A DNA stretch of 64,000 nt from Siminovitchia sp047228825 (GCF_047228825.1 NZ_JBFEGN010000009.1:18109-82108); one strand, 5' to 3'. Shown: positions 45,373 through 54,235, counted from the first letter of the stretch. A program made the numbers and translations. The notes: generated by a model not told the origin, from the letters alone.

Positions 45373-46905
45373 TCATTTAATTAAACTGCTGCCGGTCATT
45401 TCCGGCGGCTTTTCCAAGCTTAGCAATTCGAGCATCGTCGGCGCCAGGTCAGCGAGAATACCCCCGTCGCGAAGCTGTATCCCGCGCTTTGTCACGATGA
45501 CAGGTACCGGATTGGTCGTATGGGCTGTCATCGGGGCGCCTTCGGGTGTCACAACTTCATCCGCATTGCCGTGATCCGCTGTAATGATGGCCGTTCCGCC
45601 TTTTTCCAAAACTAAATCCACTACTTTTCCGAGGCATTCATCGACCGCTTCCACCGCTTGAATCGTCGGCTGAAGCATGCCGGAATGGCCGACCATATCC
45701 GGATTGGCAAAGTTCAAAATAATGGCATCAAATTTGTCTTTTTGAATTTCTCTGCATAAGGCTTCTGTCACTTCATAGGCGCTCATTTCCGGTTTCAAAT
45801 CATACGTGGCCACTTTGGGCGAATCAATTAATATCCGTTCTTCGCCCGGAAATGTCGCCTCCCTTCCGCCGCTCATGAAAAAAGTGACATGCGGATATTT
45901 TTCCGTTTCTGCGATGCGCAGTTGCCGAAGACCGTTTTGCGAGATCACTTCTCCCAGCGTCTGATCAAGATTCATTGTTTTAAAAGCCACATAACCGTTG
46001 ACTGTTTCGGAGTAGTGGGTCATGCAGACAAAATACAAATCTTTCGGACTGTTTTCACCCCTGTCGAACCCATGAAATTCCTTGTTTGTAAATGCATTGG
46101 AAATTTGGATCGCCCGGTCGGGGCGGAAATTGAAAAAGATGACCGAATCTCCGCTCTCTATCTGCGCATTTGGTTTTCCATTTTCATCCGTAATGATGGA
46201 TGGAACGATAAATTCATCAAAAATGCCGTGGTTGTAAGAGTCCTCAACCATTTTCAAAGGATCCGAATAGAGCGGCCCTTCGCCAAAGGCCATCGCCCGG
46301 TAGGCTTTTTCCACTCTGTCCCACCGTTTGTCGCGGTCCATTGAATAAAACCGTCCGGAAACCGTGGCGAATTTGCCCACGCCATATTCCTTCATTTTAC
46401 CTTGCGTTTCTTTAATATACCGCGCCGCTGTTTGCGGACCGACGTCCCGGCCATCCAAAATGGCGTGAACGTAAACTTCCTTGAGCCCTTCGTCGGCGGC
46501 CAGTTTTAACAAAGCATGCAGATGGTCGATATGGCTATGGACACCCCCATCGGACAATAACCCGAACAAGTGCAGCTTTTTGCCGTTTTCTTTCGCATGC
46601 GAAAGAGCAGCTTGGAATGTTTCGTTTTTTGCAAATTCGCCATTGCGAATGGCAATATTCACTCGCGTTAAACTTTGGTAAACGATTCGGCCTGCCCCGA
46701 TATTTAAATGCCCCACTTCAGAGTTCCCCATTTGTCCTTCCGGGAGCCCTACTGCTTCACCGCAGGCTGTGAGGGTATTACGGGGGTACGTATCCCAATA
46801 GCGGTCAAAATTCGGCTTATTGGCTTGGGTAACGGCGTTTCCCTGCTCCTCCTTCCTTAAAGCGAAGCCATCCAGGATAATTAGAGCGACCGGTGCTTTA
46901 CCCAT
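45373..46905 (-). CDS. gpmI: 2,3-bisphosphoglycerate-independent phosphoglycerate mutase
   Basis: A 510-residue Mn-dependent mutase (usual about 511). Alkaline-phosphatase-like metal site: LIILDGFA near the N-terminus, phosphoserine region QMGNSEVGHLNIGAG, ILDGRDVGP, then NFANPDMVGHSG and ITADHGNADE. Start ATG 46905, 9 nt after GGAGG; an upstream extension to 46980 inside tpiA is rejected. Overlaps the tpiA end by 8 nt. Confidence 0.96.
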   Translation of the reverse strand: MGKAPVALIILDGFALRKEEQGNAVTQANKPNFDRYWDTYPRNTLTACGEAVGLPEGQMGNSEVGHLNIGAGRIVYQSLTRVNIAIRNGEFAKNETFQAALSHAKENGKKLHLFGLLSDGGVHSHIDHLHALLKLAADEGLKEVYVHAILDGRDVGPQTAARYIKETQGKMKEYGVGKFATVSGRFYSMDRDKRWDRVEKAYRAMAFGEGPLYSDPLKMVEDSYNHGIFDEFIVPSIITDENGKPNAQIESGDSVIFFNFRPDRAIQISNAFTNKEFHGFDRGENSPKDLYFVCMTHYSETVNGYVAFKTMNLDQTLGEVISQNGLRQLRIAETEKYPHVTFFMSGGREATFPGEERILIDSPKVATYDLKPEMSAYEVTEALCREIQKDKFDAIILNFANPDMVGHSGMLQPTIQAVEAVDECLGKVVDLVLEKGGTAIITADHGNADEVVTPEGAPMTAHTTNPVPVIVTKRGIQLRDGGILADLAPTMLELLSLEKPPEMTGSSLIK

Positions 46906-47659
46906 TGGCAGCTGCCTCCAATAAACGGAGGAATGAGCGCGAATCAAGACTGGCCCCGCCGACCAACGCCCCGTCAACATCTGGCTGCTTCAGAAAATCA
47001 TCGATATTTTCCGGTTTGACGCTTCCCCCGTAAAGAATTTTCACGGATTGTGCCGCGTTTCCGGAAAAACTGCTTTCGATAACTTGGCGGATGTGGCCGC
47101 ATACTTCATTGGCATCTTCCGCTGTCGATGATTTGCCGGTACCGATCGCCCAAATCGGTTCATAGGCAATGATCAGTTCTTTTGCCTGTTCTTCGGTCAA
47201 CCCTTGAAGGGCTTTGGACACTTGGCTGCCGACATGGCCTTTTGTTTCATTGCGTTCCCTTTGTTCAAGCGTTTCACCGACACAGACGATTGGCTTGATA
47301 TGATGGCGAAATGCTGCCAATACCTTTTTATGGACGGATTCATCGGTTTCGTTAAACATTTCTCTGCGCTCCGAATGGCCAATGATACAATAAGACACGC
47401 CCAAATCTTTCAAAGCTGCCGGGCTGATTTCACCTGTAAAGGCGCCGCTGTCTTCAAAATGCATCGTTTGTGCCCCAATGCTCACATCATAGCCAGCAAC
47501 CGCTGCAAGCAGCCTGTCCAAAAACAGAGCCGGTGCGCAAATAACCGTATCCACTTTGGACCGGCCGGGAACAAGCCCTTTTACTTCATTTGCGAAAACG
47601 ATCGCTTCATTCATCGTTTTGTTCATTTTCCAGTTGCCTGCTATTATCGGTTTTCGCAT
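46898..47659 (-). CDS. tpiA: Triosephosphate isomerase
   Basis: A 253-residue TIM barrel. NWKMNKT (catalytic Lys), IIGHSERR (catalytic His), AYEPIWAIGTG (catalytic Glu) and the phosphate-binding YGGSVKPENI and GALVGGASL. Interconverts DHAP and glyceraldehyde 3-phosphate. ATG 47659 is 8 nt from AAAGGA, giving exactly the usual length; an ATG at 47668 is open but poorly placed. 18 nt after pgk, 8-nt overlap with gpmI. Confidence 0.97.
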   Translation of the reverse strand: MRKPIIAGNWKMNKTMNEAIVFANEVKGLVPGRSKVDTVICAPALFLDRLLAAVAGYDVSIGAQTMHFEDSGAFTGEISPAALKDLGVSYCIIGHSERREMFNETDESVHKKVLAAFRHHIKPIVCVGETLEQRERNETKGHVGSQVSKALQGLTEEQAKELIIAYEPIWAIGTGKSSTAEDANEVCGHIRQVIESSFSGNAAQSVKILYGGSVKPENIDDFLKQPDVDGALVGGASLDSRSFLRLLEAAANG

Positions 47660-47677
47660 GCCATACATCCTTTCTTT

Positions 47678-48868
47678 TTAAAAATCGCGGTCATCCAGCG
47701 CAGCGATGCCCGGTAAATTTTTTCCTTCCATAAATTCGAGCGATGCCCCTCCGCCTGTAGAGATATGGTCCATCTTTTCCGAGAGGCCAAAATGTTCCAC
47801 CGCTCTCGCAGAATCGCCGCCGCCGATGATGGAGTATGTATTGTCCGCTTCTGCCAGTGCCTTTGCGACTTCCTTTGTCCCTTGGGCAAAAGGCTCCATT
47901 TCAAACACCCCCATCGGGCCGTTCCAAATGACAAGCTTCGATTTTTTGATGACATCGCTGTACAGTTTGGCCGTTTTCGGGCCAATATCAAGAGCTTGCC
48001 ACCCTGCAGGAATGTGTTCAATATCGACAATCTGTATATGGGCATTTTCGGAAAAAGAATCCGCCACAACCGCATCGATCGGAAGAAGAAATTGTACGCC
48101 TTTTTCCTTCGCTTTCTCCATAAAGCTTTGGGCAAGCTCTATTTTGTCTTCTTCAAGCAGAGAATCGCCGATTTCATGGCCCTGCGCCTTGACAAATGTA
48201 AAAGCGAGCCCGCCTCCGATGACTAAATGATCGACTTTTTCAAGCAGGTTATCAATAACGCCAATTTTGTCTTTCACCTTCGCGCCGCCAATTATCGCCG
48301 TAAAAGGCCTTTGGGGATTGGATAAAGCGTTCCCCAGCACTTCCAGTTCTTTTTCCATTAAAAATCCGGCAGCCGATGGCAGGAATTTTGCCACCCCTTC
48401 TGTGGAAACGTGCGCACGGTGTGCGGTTCCAAAAGCGTCATTGACATAAAGATCAGCCAGATTGGCAAACGACCTGGCGAGCTCCGGATCATTTTTTTCC
48501 TCGCCGGGATGGAACCTTACATTTTCCAGCAATAAAATATCGCCTTCTCGAAGTTTGGAAATTTGCTTTTCGACATCTTCCCCAATGACTTCTTTTGAAT
48601 AGCTAATTGTTTTGCCCAATAATTCTTCAAGCCGTTTGGCAACCGGCTCCAACCGCAGTTCTTCGACGACCTTGCCCTTGGGCCGCCCCATATGGCTGGC
48701 CAATATGACAATCGCGCCATGGCCCGTTAAATGGCGGATTGTCGGCAGAGCCGCCCGAATGCGCGTATCATCGGCGATGGCTCCGCCATCCATCGGGACA
48801 TTAAAATCCACACGGCAAAATATGCGTTTCCCTTTTACATGCAAATCGTTGATTGTTTTCTTCCTCAC
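47678..48868 (-). CDS. pgk: Phosphoglycerate kinase
   Basis: A 396-residue kinase (usual about 394). N-terminal CRVDFNVPM, 3PG-binding LASHMGRPKG, hinge and nucleotide-binding IIGGAKVKDKIGV, WNGPMGVFE and the glycine-rich GGGDSARAVEHFG and HISTGGGASLEFMEG. Catalyses substrate-level ATP formation. GTG 48868 start, 8 nt from AGGAGG. Preceded by a 120-bp leader with its own promoter candidate and a hairpin. Confidence 0.97.
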   Translation of the reverse strand: MRKKTINDLHVKGKRIFCRVDFNVPMDGGAIADDTRIRAALPTIRHLTGHGAIVILASHMGRPKGKVVEELRLEPVAKRLEELLGKTISYSKEVIGEDVEKQISKLREGDILLLENVRFHPGEEKNDPELARSFANLADLYVNDAFGTAHRAHVSTEGVAKFLPSAAGFLMEKELEVLGNALSNPQRPFTAIIGGAKVKDKIGVIDNLLEKVDHLVIGGGLAFTFVKAQGHEIGDSLLEEDKIELAQSFMEKAKEKGVQFLLPIDAVVADSFSENAHIQIVDIEHIPAGWQALDIGPKTAKLYSDVIKKSKLVIWNGPMGVFEMEPFAQGTKEVAKALAEADNTYSIIGGGDSARAVEHFGLSEKMDHISTGGGASLEFMEGKNLPGIAALDDRDF

Positions 48869-48903
48869 TTGGACTGCCTCCTATTACCACGCAGAAAATA
48901 AGA

Positions 48904-48922
48904 GAGTGGGTGTTTCCCGCTC
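48904..48922 (-). promoter_or_regulatory. Leader hairpin upstream of pgk
   Basis: Stem GAGTGGG / CCCGCTC (one wobble), followed on the minus strand by TCTTATTTT. It sits between gap and pgk, downstream of the pgk promoter candidate, and could lower gap read-through or act as a leader structure. Confidence 0.5.
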
Positions 48923-48942
48923 CCTTTTTTATTCTCCTCTAT

Positions 48943-48972
48943 ATTATAGATGCCAAGCCATGATTTATCCAA
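48943..48972 (-). promoter_or_regulatory. Candidate internal promoter for pgk
   Basis: TTGGAT, 18 bp, TATAAT on the minus strand in the gap-pgk gap, so pgk-tpi-gpmI-eno could be made independently of CggR, as described for B. subtilis. Confidence 0.65.
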
Positions 48973-48988
48973 TACTATTCTCCATTTT

Positions 48989-49999
48989 TCATGCCGATCC
49001 GCGATTGGCGATGTATTCCGCCAAATCAACCAAACGGTTGGAGTAGCCCGTTTCGTTGTCGTACCACGAAACGATTTTTACCATATTTCCATCCAAGACC
49101 ATCGTGGAGAGGGCATCGATGATCGATGAATGAGTGTTTCCGTTGAAATCACGGGAAACGAGCGGATCTTCGCAATAAGCGAGGATTCCTTTTAAATCTG
49201 CTTCCGCCGCCGCTCGAAGGGCTGCATTTACCTCTTCCGCCGTGACCGTTCTCTCCAGTTCAGCCACCAAATCGACTACCGAAACGTTCGGAGTCGGAAC
49301 CCGCATCGCCATCCCGTTCAGCTTGCCTTTTAACTCCGGAAGTACGAGGGAGACTGCTTTTGCCGCACCGGTTGTAGTCGGGATGATCGATTCGGCGGCA
49401 GCACGCGCCCTGCGGTAATCCTTGTGGGGAAGGTCCAGGATTTGCTGGTCATTCGTGTAAGAATGGACCGTCGTCATCATGCCCCGGCGAATCCCAAATT
49501 CATTATGAATCACTTTTGCCAATGGAGCGAGACAGTTTGTCGTACAAGATGCATTTGAGATAATATGGTCATTCGCCGGATTGTAATTCTCCTCGTTGAC
49601 TCCCATGACAATCGTGATATCTTCATCGGAGGCAGGTGCAGAGATAATAACTTTTTTCGCCCCGGCTTCCAAGTGCTTGGCGGCATCATTACGCTTTGTA
49701 AACCGTCCTGTCGACTCGATGACAATATCAACGCCGAGGTCTCCCCAATTAAGCAGTGACGGGTCCCTTTCCGCCATCACTTTCAATCGTCGGCCCGCTA
49801 CCAAAATATCATTTTCGTCCACAGTGACTTCTTCCCGAAGCGTACCGTGTATCGAGTCATACTTTAACAAATGGGCCAGCATGTTTGCATCAGTTAAATC
49901 ATTTACTGCCACAATGTCCACATTTGGATTGTCCAATGCCGCCCGATATACATTCCTCCCGATTCTTCCAAATCCGTTGATCCCGATTTTCACTGTCAT
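48989..49999 (-). CDS. gap: Glyceraldehyde-3-phosphate dehydrogenase (glycolytic, GapA)
   Basis: A 336-residue NAD-dependent dehydrogenase. Rossmann motif GINGFGRIGRNVYRA, NDLTDANMLAHLLKYDS, catalytic Cys in SNASCTTNCLAP, His in TVHSYTNDQQ, and WYDNETGYSNR. Its place directly behind cggR (16 nt) marks it as the glycolytic GapA-type gene rather than gluconeogenic GapB. AGGAGGAA precedes the ATG. Confidence 0.97.
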   Translation of the reverse strand: MTVKIGINGFGRIGRNVYRAALDNPNVDIVAVNDLTDANMLAHLLKYDSIHGTLREEVTVDENDILVAGRRLKVMAERDPSLLNWGDLGVDIVIESTGRFTKRNDAAKHLEAGAKKVIISAPASDEDITIVMGVNEENYNPANDHIISNASCTTNCLAPLAKVIHNEFGIRRGMMTTVHSYTNDQQILDLPHKDYRRARAAAESIIPTTTGAAKAVSLVLPELKGKLNGMAMRVPTPNVSVVDLVAELERTVTAEEVNAALRAAAEADLKGILAYCEDPLVSRDFNGNTHSSIIDALSTMVLDGNMVKIVSWYDNETGYSNRLVDLAEYIANRGSA

Positions 50000-50015
50000 T
50001 TTTAAATTCCTCCTG

Positions 50016-51053
50016 TTATACGTTTGTTAAGTTTTTCAACAAATCCTTTGCCGCACCCTCATCTGTAATTAATACAGTAGTGGACGGAGCACTTTTCATG
50101 TAGGATTGGATCGCTTTTGCTTTTGACTTTCCTCCGGCAACCGCAATGGCATGTTGAATATGGTGCAGGTCCCCCAGTTGCAAGCCGACAGTGGATACCT
50201 TGTGAACAACTTCTCCATGAATATTAAAGTAATAGCCAAATGCCTCCCCGACAGCCTGACCATTTAACAGTTTGTTCATGTCTGCTTCGTTCGTATTTCG
50301 CCGCTTCGCCATTTTGATGGCATCTCCAATTCCATGCAATACAATTTTGGCCGATCGGATCAAGTTCAATACTTCCGATATATTGGGTTCTTGCAGAAGT
50401 GAATCCCGGACTTCTTCGCTGACTTGGTCCGGGACATATAACACCCGGTGGCTCCCGCCTGTCTTTTCGGCCATTCTCGCGCAAATGGAGTTGGCTTGAT
50501 TTTTTACATCATCCCCGACGCCGCCCCGGGCAGGAACAAACAGCATCTGCCTTCCTTCACCGATTTCCCGCGTCATCATTTCGGCTGCGCAGGCCATTGT
50601 CGTTCCACCGGTCACCGCAATAATATTGTTGGCTTTCAAAACTTTTTTTAAATGCTCGGCACAGGCCTGCCCGAGCTCCTCCTTGACAACAGGAATGTCG
50701 TCAGAATCTCCGGGAATGATTTTCACTTCTGCGATTCCGAGCAATCGGCCAAGCTGCTGTTCCAATTCACGAATCCCTGCTGCCTCACGCACCAGGCCAG
50801 CAAGTTCCGCCAGCAACATCCTGCCGTTATCTGTAATTTCCATGCCTGCCGGCCGGGCCGATATAAGCTGCTGCTCTTTTAAAAACTCAATCTCGTTTCT
50901 GAGTACCCGTTCCGTCATATCGAGCATTTGTGCGAGCGGCCTTCTTCCAATAGGCCCAGTCAATTGGATCGATTTCAGAATCTGGTACCGTTTTTGCATC
51001 ACTTCAAGGAGATCCGGAACCAATTTTTGTTGGACTTTTAACAGTTTTTTCAA
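50016..51053 (-). CDS. cggR: Central glycolytic genes regulator CggR
   Basis: A 345-residue SorC/DeoR-like repressor. N-terminal HTH: LLEVMQKRYQILKSIQLTGPIGRRPL with recognition helix MTERVLRNEIEFLKEQ; C-terminal sugar-phosphate domain (GGTTMACAAEMM, VPARGGVGDDVKNQAN, LHGIGDAIKMAKRR). Effector of the family: fructose-1,6-bisphosphate. TTG 51053, 8 nt after AAGGGTGA, is chosen because the protein then aligns at its start with B. subtilis CggR; the open frame reaches GTG 51065 without room for a binding site. Confidence 0.94.
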   Translation of the reverse strand: MKKLLKVQQKLVPDLLEVMQKRYQILKSIQLTGPIGRRPLAQMLDMTERVLRNEIEFLKEQQLISARPAGMEITDNGRMLLAELAGLVREAAGIRELEQQLGRLLGIAEVKIIPGDSDDIPVVKEELGQACAEHLKKVLKANNIIAVTGGTTMACAAEMMTREIGEGRQMLFVPARGGVGDDVKNQANSICARMAEKTGGSHRVLYVPDQVSEEVRDSLLQEPNISEVLNLIRSAKIVLHGIGDAIKMAKRRNTNEADMNKLLNGQAVGEAFGYYFNIHGEVVHKVSTVGLQLGDLHHIQHAIAVAGGKSKAKAIQSYMKSAPSTTVLITDEGAAKDLLKNLTNV

Positions 51054-51080
51054 TAATAAAGTCACCCTTGATCAGTTATT

Positions 51081-51106
51081 GTCCCACTTGGACATTTTTT
51101 GTCCCG
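51081..51106 (-). promoter_or_regulatory. CggR operator
   Basis: On the minus strand CGGGAC-N5-ATGTCC followed by a second GGGAC, the arrangement of the known CggR operator. It lies about 30-55 bp downstream of the predicted start of transcription, consistent with roadblock repression. Confidence 0.8.
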
Positions 51107-51113
51107 GTTAATC

Positions 51114-51155
51114 AAAAAAAAGAACCTGTTATTCAATATATATTTTAGCAGGTTC
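51114..51155 (-). terminator. Terminator after the glutaredoxin-like gene, overlapping the cggR promoter
   Basis: GAACCTG (51149-51155 read on minus) pairs with CAGGTTC (51122-51128) over an AT-rich loop, followed by T8. It stops rpoN/grx transcripts. Its first arm lies inside the cggR promoter spacer. Confidence 0.75.
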
Positions 51156-51170
51156 GGATAACCGTTTCAA
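51142..51170 (-). promoter_or_regulatory. cggR promoter
   Basis: TTGAAA, exactly 17 bp, TAAAAT on the minus strand, overlapping the stop codon of the upstream gene. The predicted start near 51135 places the CggR operator downstream. Confidence 0.75.
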
Positions 51171-51421
51171 CTCCCATATTCACGGAGCCTCTTGTCTATT
51201 GTAACGGGATCGATTATTCCGTATTGGATAATCTCTCCCTGTATTTCGACGACCGGGATCATCAAGCCGAATTTTTCCGTTAACTCATCGCTTTTTTCAA
51301 TGTCTTTTTCAATCAGTTTAAATGGATATTCCCGTTGCAGCTTTTGCAAAATAAGCAGCCCATCCTCGCAAAGGGGACATTTTTTTCTTGTATAATAGTA
51401 AACTTCCATGATGTGTTCCAT
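51167..51421 (-). CDS. Glutaredoxin-like thiol protein (DUF836-type)
   Basis: An 84-residue thioredoxin-fold protein with CPLC (Cys15, Cys18) after the first strand YYYTRKK and the cis-Pro motif MIPVVEI. Such short proteins are related to glutaredoxin but usually act as uncharacterised oxidoreductases. It starts 3 nt after the rpoN stop, so translation is coupled; an internal ATG at 51409 (MEVYYY) is an alternative start. The rpoN-grx-cggR order is seen in other Bacillaceae. Confidence 0.75.
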   Translation of the reverse strand: MEHIMEVYYYTRKKCPLCEDGLLILQKLQREYPFKLIEKDIEKSDELTEKFGLMIPVVEIQGEIIQYGIIDPVTIDKRLREYGS

Positions 51422-51424
51422 TCC

Positions 51425-52765
51425 TTATTCATACCGTTTTCTTTTTGTGGATGAAGGGATGCGGAGCTGTTCCCGGTATTTGGCAACTGTTCTCCTGGAA
51501 AGTTGCAACCCTTTTTCCTTCAGCCTGTCCGCGATCAGTTGATCGGATAGAGGCTTCTTTTTATCTTCTTGTGCAATCATTGCTTCGATCAGCGCTTTCG
51601 CCTGGGCAGCGGAGGCCTGCTCGGTATCCGAATTGGCTCCCGTTTGGAGGGCTTGCGAGAAGAATTTTTTCAGTTCATGCATGCCATTTGGTGTCTGGAT
51701 GTATTTGCCTCTAATGGCACGGCTCACAGTCGATTCATGCACATCAATTTTTTCGGCAACATCCTTTAACGTGAGCGGCTTGAGATAATGCGGGCCTTTC
51801 AGGAAGAAGTCCTGCTGTTCTTCCAAAATCGCCATGCCCACCTTCATCAAGGTCTGCTTCCGCTGTTCGATACTGCGCACAATCCAGCGGTAATCCTGGC
51901 GTTTATCGTTTAAAAATTGCTTGACCTTTTCATCCGCAACTTGCGACATCGTATTATAATAGTCTGATTGGTAGCGAATGTCGGGAAGATGTTTTTCAAA
52001 AAGCTGCAATTCGAGTTTTCCGTCTCTGATTTCAAGGATGAGGTCCGGTATGACATATTGCGGGCGCTCATGATCAAACTGGGTGCCCGGGCGCGGGTCA
52101 AGTGTTGTAATAAAATCAGCTGCTCTTTGAATGTCTTGCAGGCTGACGGACAATTGCTCGGAAAGGAACTTCCATTTTTTCTCCGCAAATTCATTGAAAA
52201 AGCCTGATAGCAGGTCGACAACAAGTGCCGGCGTATTTTTTTTCCTTTTTGACTGGATCAGCAAGCATTCCTGCAATGAACGTGCGGCGATGCCGGCCGG
52301 TTCAAGGCTTTGGATAATCCCCAACACTTCTTCGGCTTCATCAATGCCTGTTTGAACAGCGGCGGCCGCTTCTTCCAGGCTGATGGTCAAATACCCGTTT
52401 GGATCCAGATTATATATTAATTGTTCGGCTAATTTGCGTTGTTTGGCGGACAGCGCTTTCATTACGAGTTGAGATAACAAGTGATCGGCCAAGTTTTCGG
52501 TGGGCTCTGCCATTTGCTCGAGCCACTTTTTCTGATCGTGTTCCTGGTTCGTTATTTTCCGCTTCCTCACCATATCGTAGCGGGGATCTACGGACTGGAC
52601 GATCGGTGATTCAAGCTGGATGAGCGGATTTTCCATTTCCTTCATCTCAAGAAACGCCGTTAACTCAGGGACAGTATATTGTAAAATGGTAATTGCCTGC
52701 TGCAATTCCTGGGTCATCGTCAAATTAAGCGTCTGTTTCTGTAGTAAAGCCGGTTCCATTTTCAT
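51425..52765 (-). CDS. rpoN: RNA polymerase sigma-54 factor (SigL/RpoN)
   Basis: A 446-residue sigma-54 (B. subtilis SigL about 436). Region I is Gln-rich (LQKQTLNLTMTQELQQAITI, where AAA+ activators act), then the core-binding region, an HTH (LKDVAEKIDVHESTVSRAIRG) and a C-terminal RpoN box RRTVAKYRE that reads the -24 element. Directs activator-dependent transcription of catabolic genes. GGAAGG precedes the ATG. No enhancer-dependent activator is in the window. Confidence 0.95.
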   Translation of the reverse strand: MKMEPALLQKQTLNLTMTQELQQAITILQYTVPELTAFLEMKEMENPLIQLESPIVQSVDPRYDMVRKRKITNQEHDQKKWLEQMAEPTENLADHLLSQLVMKALSAKQRKLAEQLIYNLDPNGYLTISLEEAAAAVQTGIDEAEEVLGIIQSLEPAGIAARSLQECLLIQSKRKKNTPALVVDLLSGFFNEFAEKKWKFLSEQLSVSLQDIQRAADFITTLDPRPGTQFDHERPQYVIPDLILEIRDGKLELQLFEKHLPDIRYQSDYYNTMSQVADEKVKQFLNDKRQDYRWIVRSIEQRKQTLMKVGMAILEEQQDFFLKGPHYLKPLTLKDVAEKIDVHESTVSRAIRGKYIQTPNGMHELKKFFSQALQTGANSDTEQASAAQAKALIEAMIAQEDKKKPLSDQLIADRLKEKGLQLSRRTVAKYREQLRIPSSTKRKRYE

Positions 52766-52879
52766 TTGCCCTTCCTCCCCCCCATAGCTATTTTACTATA
52801 TTTTGATTTGCGAGTATATAGAATATTTCTTCCTTCCGCAGAACACGCCAGCCTATTTTTCACTTAATTAGGCAGTTGT

Positions 52880-52898
52880 ACAACCGTTGGACGGTTGT
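52880..52898. promoter_or_regulatory. Palindrome between rpoN and cotD
   Basis: ACAACCGT-TGG-ACGGTTGT, a perfect 8-bp inverted repeat in the 178-bp divergent region. It may be an operator or a hairpin for either gene; I could not assign a regulator. Confidence 0.45.
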
Positions 52899-52943
52899 CC
52901 CTCATAAGTATGAATATGACCAATTAAAAAGGAGGCTTTTTTC

Positions 52944-53261
52944 ATGAGAATGCACCATAAGCTTTGCGGCTGCAAAAAACCGTGCCAATGCGGCTATCCG
53001 CCGGTAAAACCGGCTATGCAATTGCCCGCTAAAACGGCGCCTGCCCAGGTCAGCCCCACTAAACAAAACACCGAATATGTCGGCCAGGATGTCTACATCC
53101 CGGTTATGCATCCAAGTCATACAACCCAAATAAACCATACAACCTATAAATATATGCACTCCTATCCGCACACAAAATCCGTCGTAAACTCCGTTTCAGA
53201 AGAACATTATTGCGTCTGCCCTCCAAAACACCCTTGCAGCTGGTATAGAAAATATCGGTAA
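52944..53261 (+). CDS. CotD-like spore coat protein
   Basis: A 105-residue protein with the CotD signature: Cys/His/Pro-rich N-terminus (CGCKKPCQCGYPPVKP), the central block MHPSHTTQINHTTYKYMHSYPHT and a Cys-containing tail CVCPPKHPC. Inner spore-coat structural protein by family. GGAGG lies 9 nt upstream. A short hairpin terminator follows. Confidence 0.85.
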   Translation: MRMHHKLCGCKKPCQCGYPPVKPAMQLPAKTAPAQVSPTKQNTEYVGQDVYIPVMHPSHTTQINHTTYKYMHSYPHTKSVVNSVSEEHYCVCPPKHPCSWYRKYR

Positions 53262-53273
53262 ACATGCAAAATA

Positions 53274-53294
53274 AGTCCTAACACGGGCTTTTTT
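53274..53294 (+). terminator. Terminator after the CotD-like gene
   Basis: Short stem AGTCC / GGGCT (one wobble) followed by T6. Confidence 0.5.
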
Positions 53295-53399
53295 CTCATA
53301 AAATGTCGAGTCTATTGGCACATGTAATGGCTAAAAACTTGTTGTACAATATGGTTAAGGCCAACATAAATGGCTTTGTTTAACCCCCTTTTAGTATAG

Positions 53400-53467
53400 T
53401 TGGAGACTTCGCCTCCACGGCAGGTTTCCTCATTTTTTTAGGCCCGGAAAGTTACGGGCTTTTTTTC
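53400..53467 (+). ncRNA. Candidate small structured RNA or leader with terminator
   Basis: A stable hairpin TGGAG-ACTTCGC-CTCCA (53401-53417) is followed by CGGCAGG, then a terminator GCCCG / CGGGC (53442-53459) with T7, in a 450-bp region without a gene. This is the layout of a small RNA or an orphan leader. Upstream 53295-53399 is AT-rich without a gene. Sequence family not recognised. Confidence 0.4.
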
Positions 53468-53710
53468 TTTTTTTGAGAATGAACAATAACTATAACGTAT
53501 TTTAGTAAAAATTAAACTTAGAAAAGAAGTGAAAAGCGTTTCCTCCCGTGATTGAAGTCACGTGTATCCACGCTAAAATCTTATGAATAATATATTTTAA
53601 ATTCCTTGGTTCAATAACCATTTTTATCTAATTTATGTCCTCGATAATATATTTGTCCGTTTCCATATTCGAAAGATTTAATACTAATAAATATTAGGAG
53701 GTGAATGTAA

Positions 53711-53920
53711 TTGTTTGCTTGTAATAAACCTATCGTTGCTAGCCCCATATACAAGGTTCACAATCATTATATCCGTCGGCCAAAACCAATTATCCATCCC
53801 GTTGTTCATGTAAATCGTGTAAACTTTGTAGATGTTCCAAAACATATTTATCGACCTGTTACAAGAAATGAATTTGTTGGAAGTACTCATTGTCGGCCAC
53901 ATCACTGCAAGTGTTTTTAA
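53711..53920 (+). CDS. Second CotD-like small spore protein
   Basis: A 69-residue protein, TTG start 53711, 7 nt after AGGAGGTG. Contains SPIYKVHNHYIRRP, HPVVHVNRVNFVDVPKHIYRP and a Cys/His tail CRPHHCKCF, a shorter version of the CotD pattern with alternating His and basic residues. Probably a coat protein; function inferred only from composition and family likeness. Neighbour of the longer CotD-like gene. Confidence 0.65.
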   Translation: MFACNKPIVASPIYKVHNHYIRRPKPIIHPVVHVNRVNFVDVPKHIYRPVTRNEFVGSTHCRPHHCKCF

Positions 53921-54235
53921 AACCCACAAAAATAGAGGTCCTTCATTATGAATGATAATGGATACGGAGCAGGATATCTGCTTTAATCGTTGTACTGTTT
54001 CATGGGAGTTTCCTCCGTTGGCAGCCTATATTAGTCATTTAAAGTTCTCTACTTCTCATGATCGGTCAATTTTTTACGACCGATCTTTTCCTAGTTGTTA
54101 TTAAATTTTTCTTGGAACTGCGCAATAAAACGATCTAATAAATGCAACCATTTTGCGCCTTGTCCGCTTATTGCTAGCTCTTTTTATAGAAACTTGCATA
54201 AACTGAATTAACCTTTCGAAAGGAGATGACATGAA
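53921..54235 (+). other. Gap between the small spore genes
   Basis: Contains GGGAG-TTTC-CTCC with GGCAG behind it (about 54004-54023) and a terminator at 54060-54089. A 12-codon frame from 53949 has no binding site. Otherwise no feature seen. Confidence 0.4.
54060..54089 (+). terminator. Terminator
   Basis: GATCGGTC / GACCGATC with a 10-nt AT loop and TTTT; about 140 bp after the second CotD-like gene. Confidence 0.7.
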
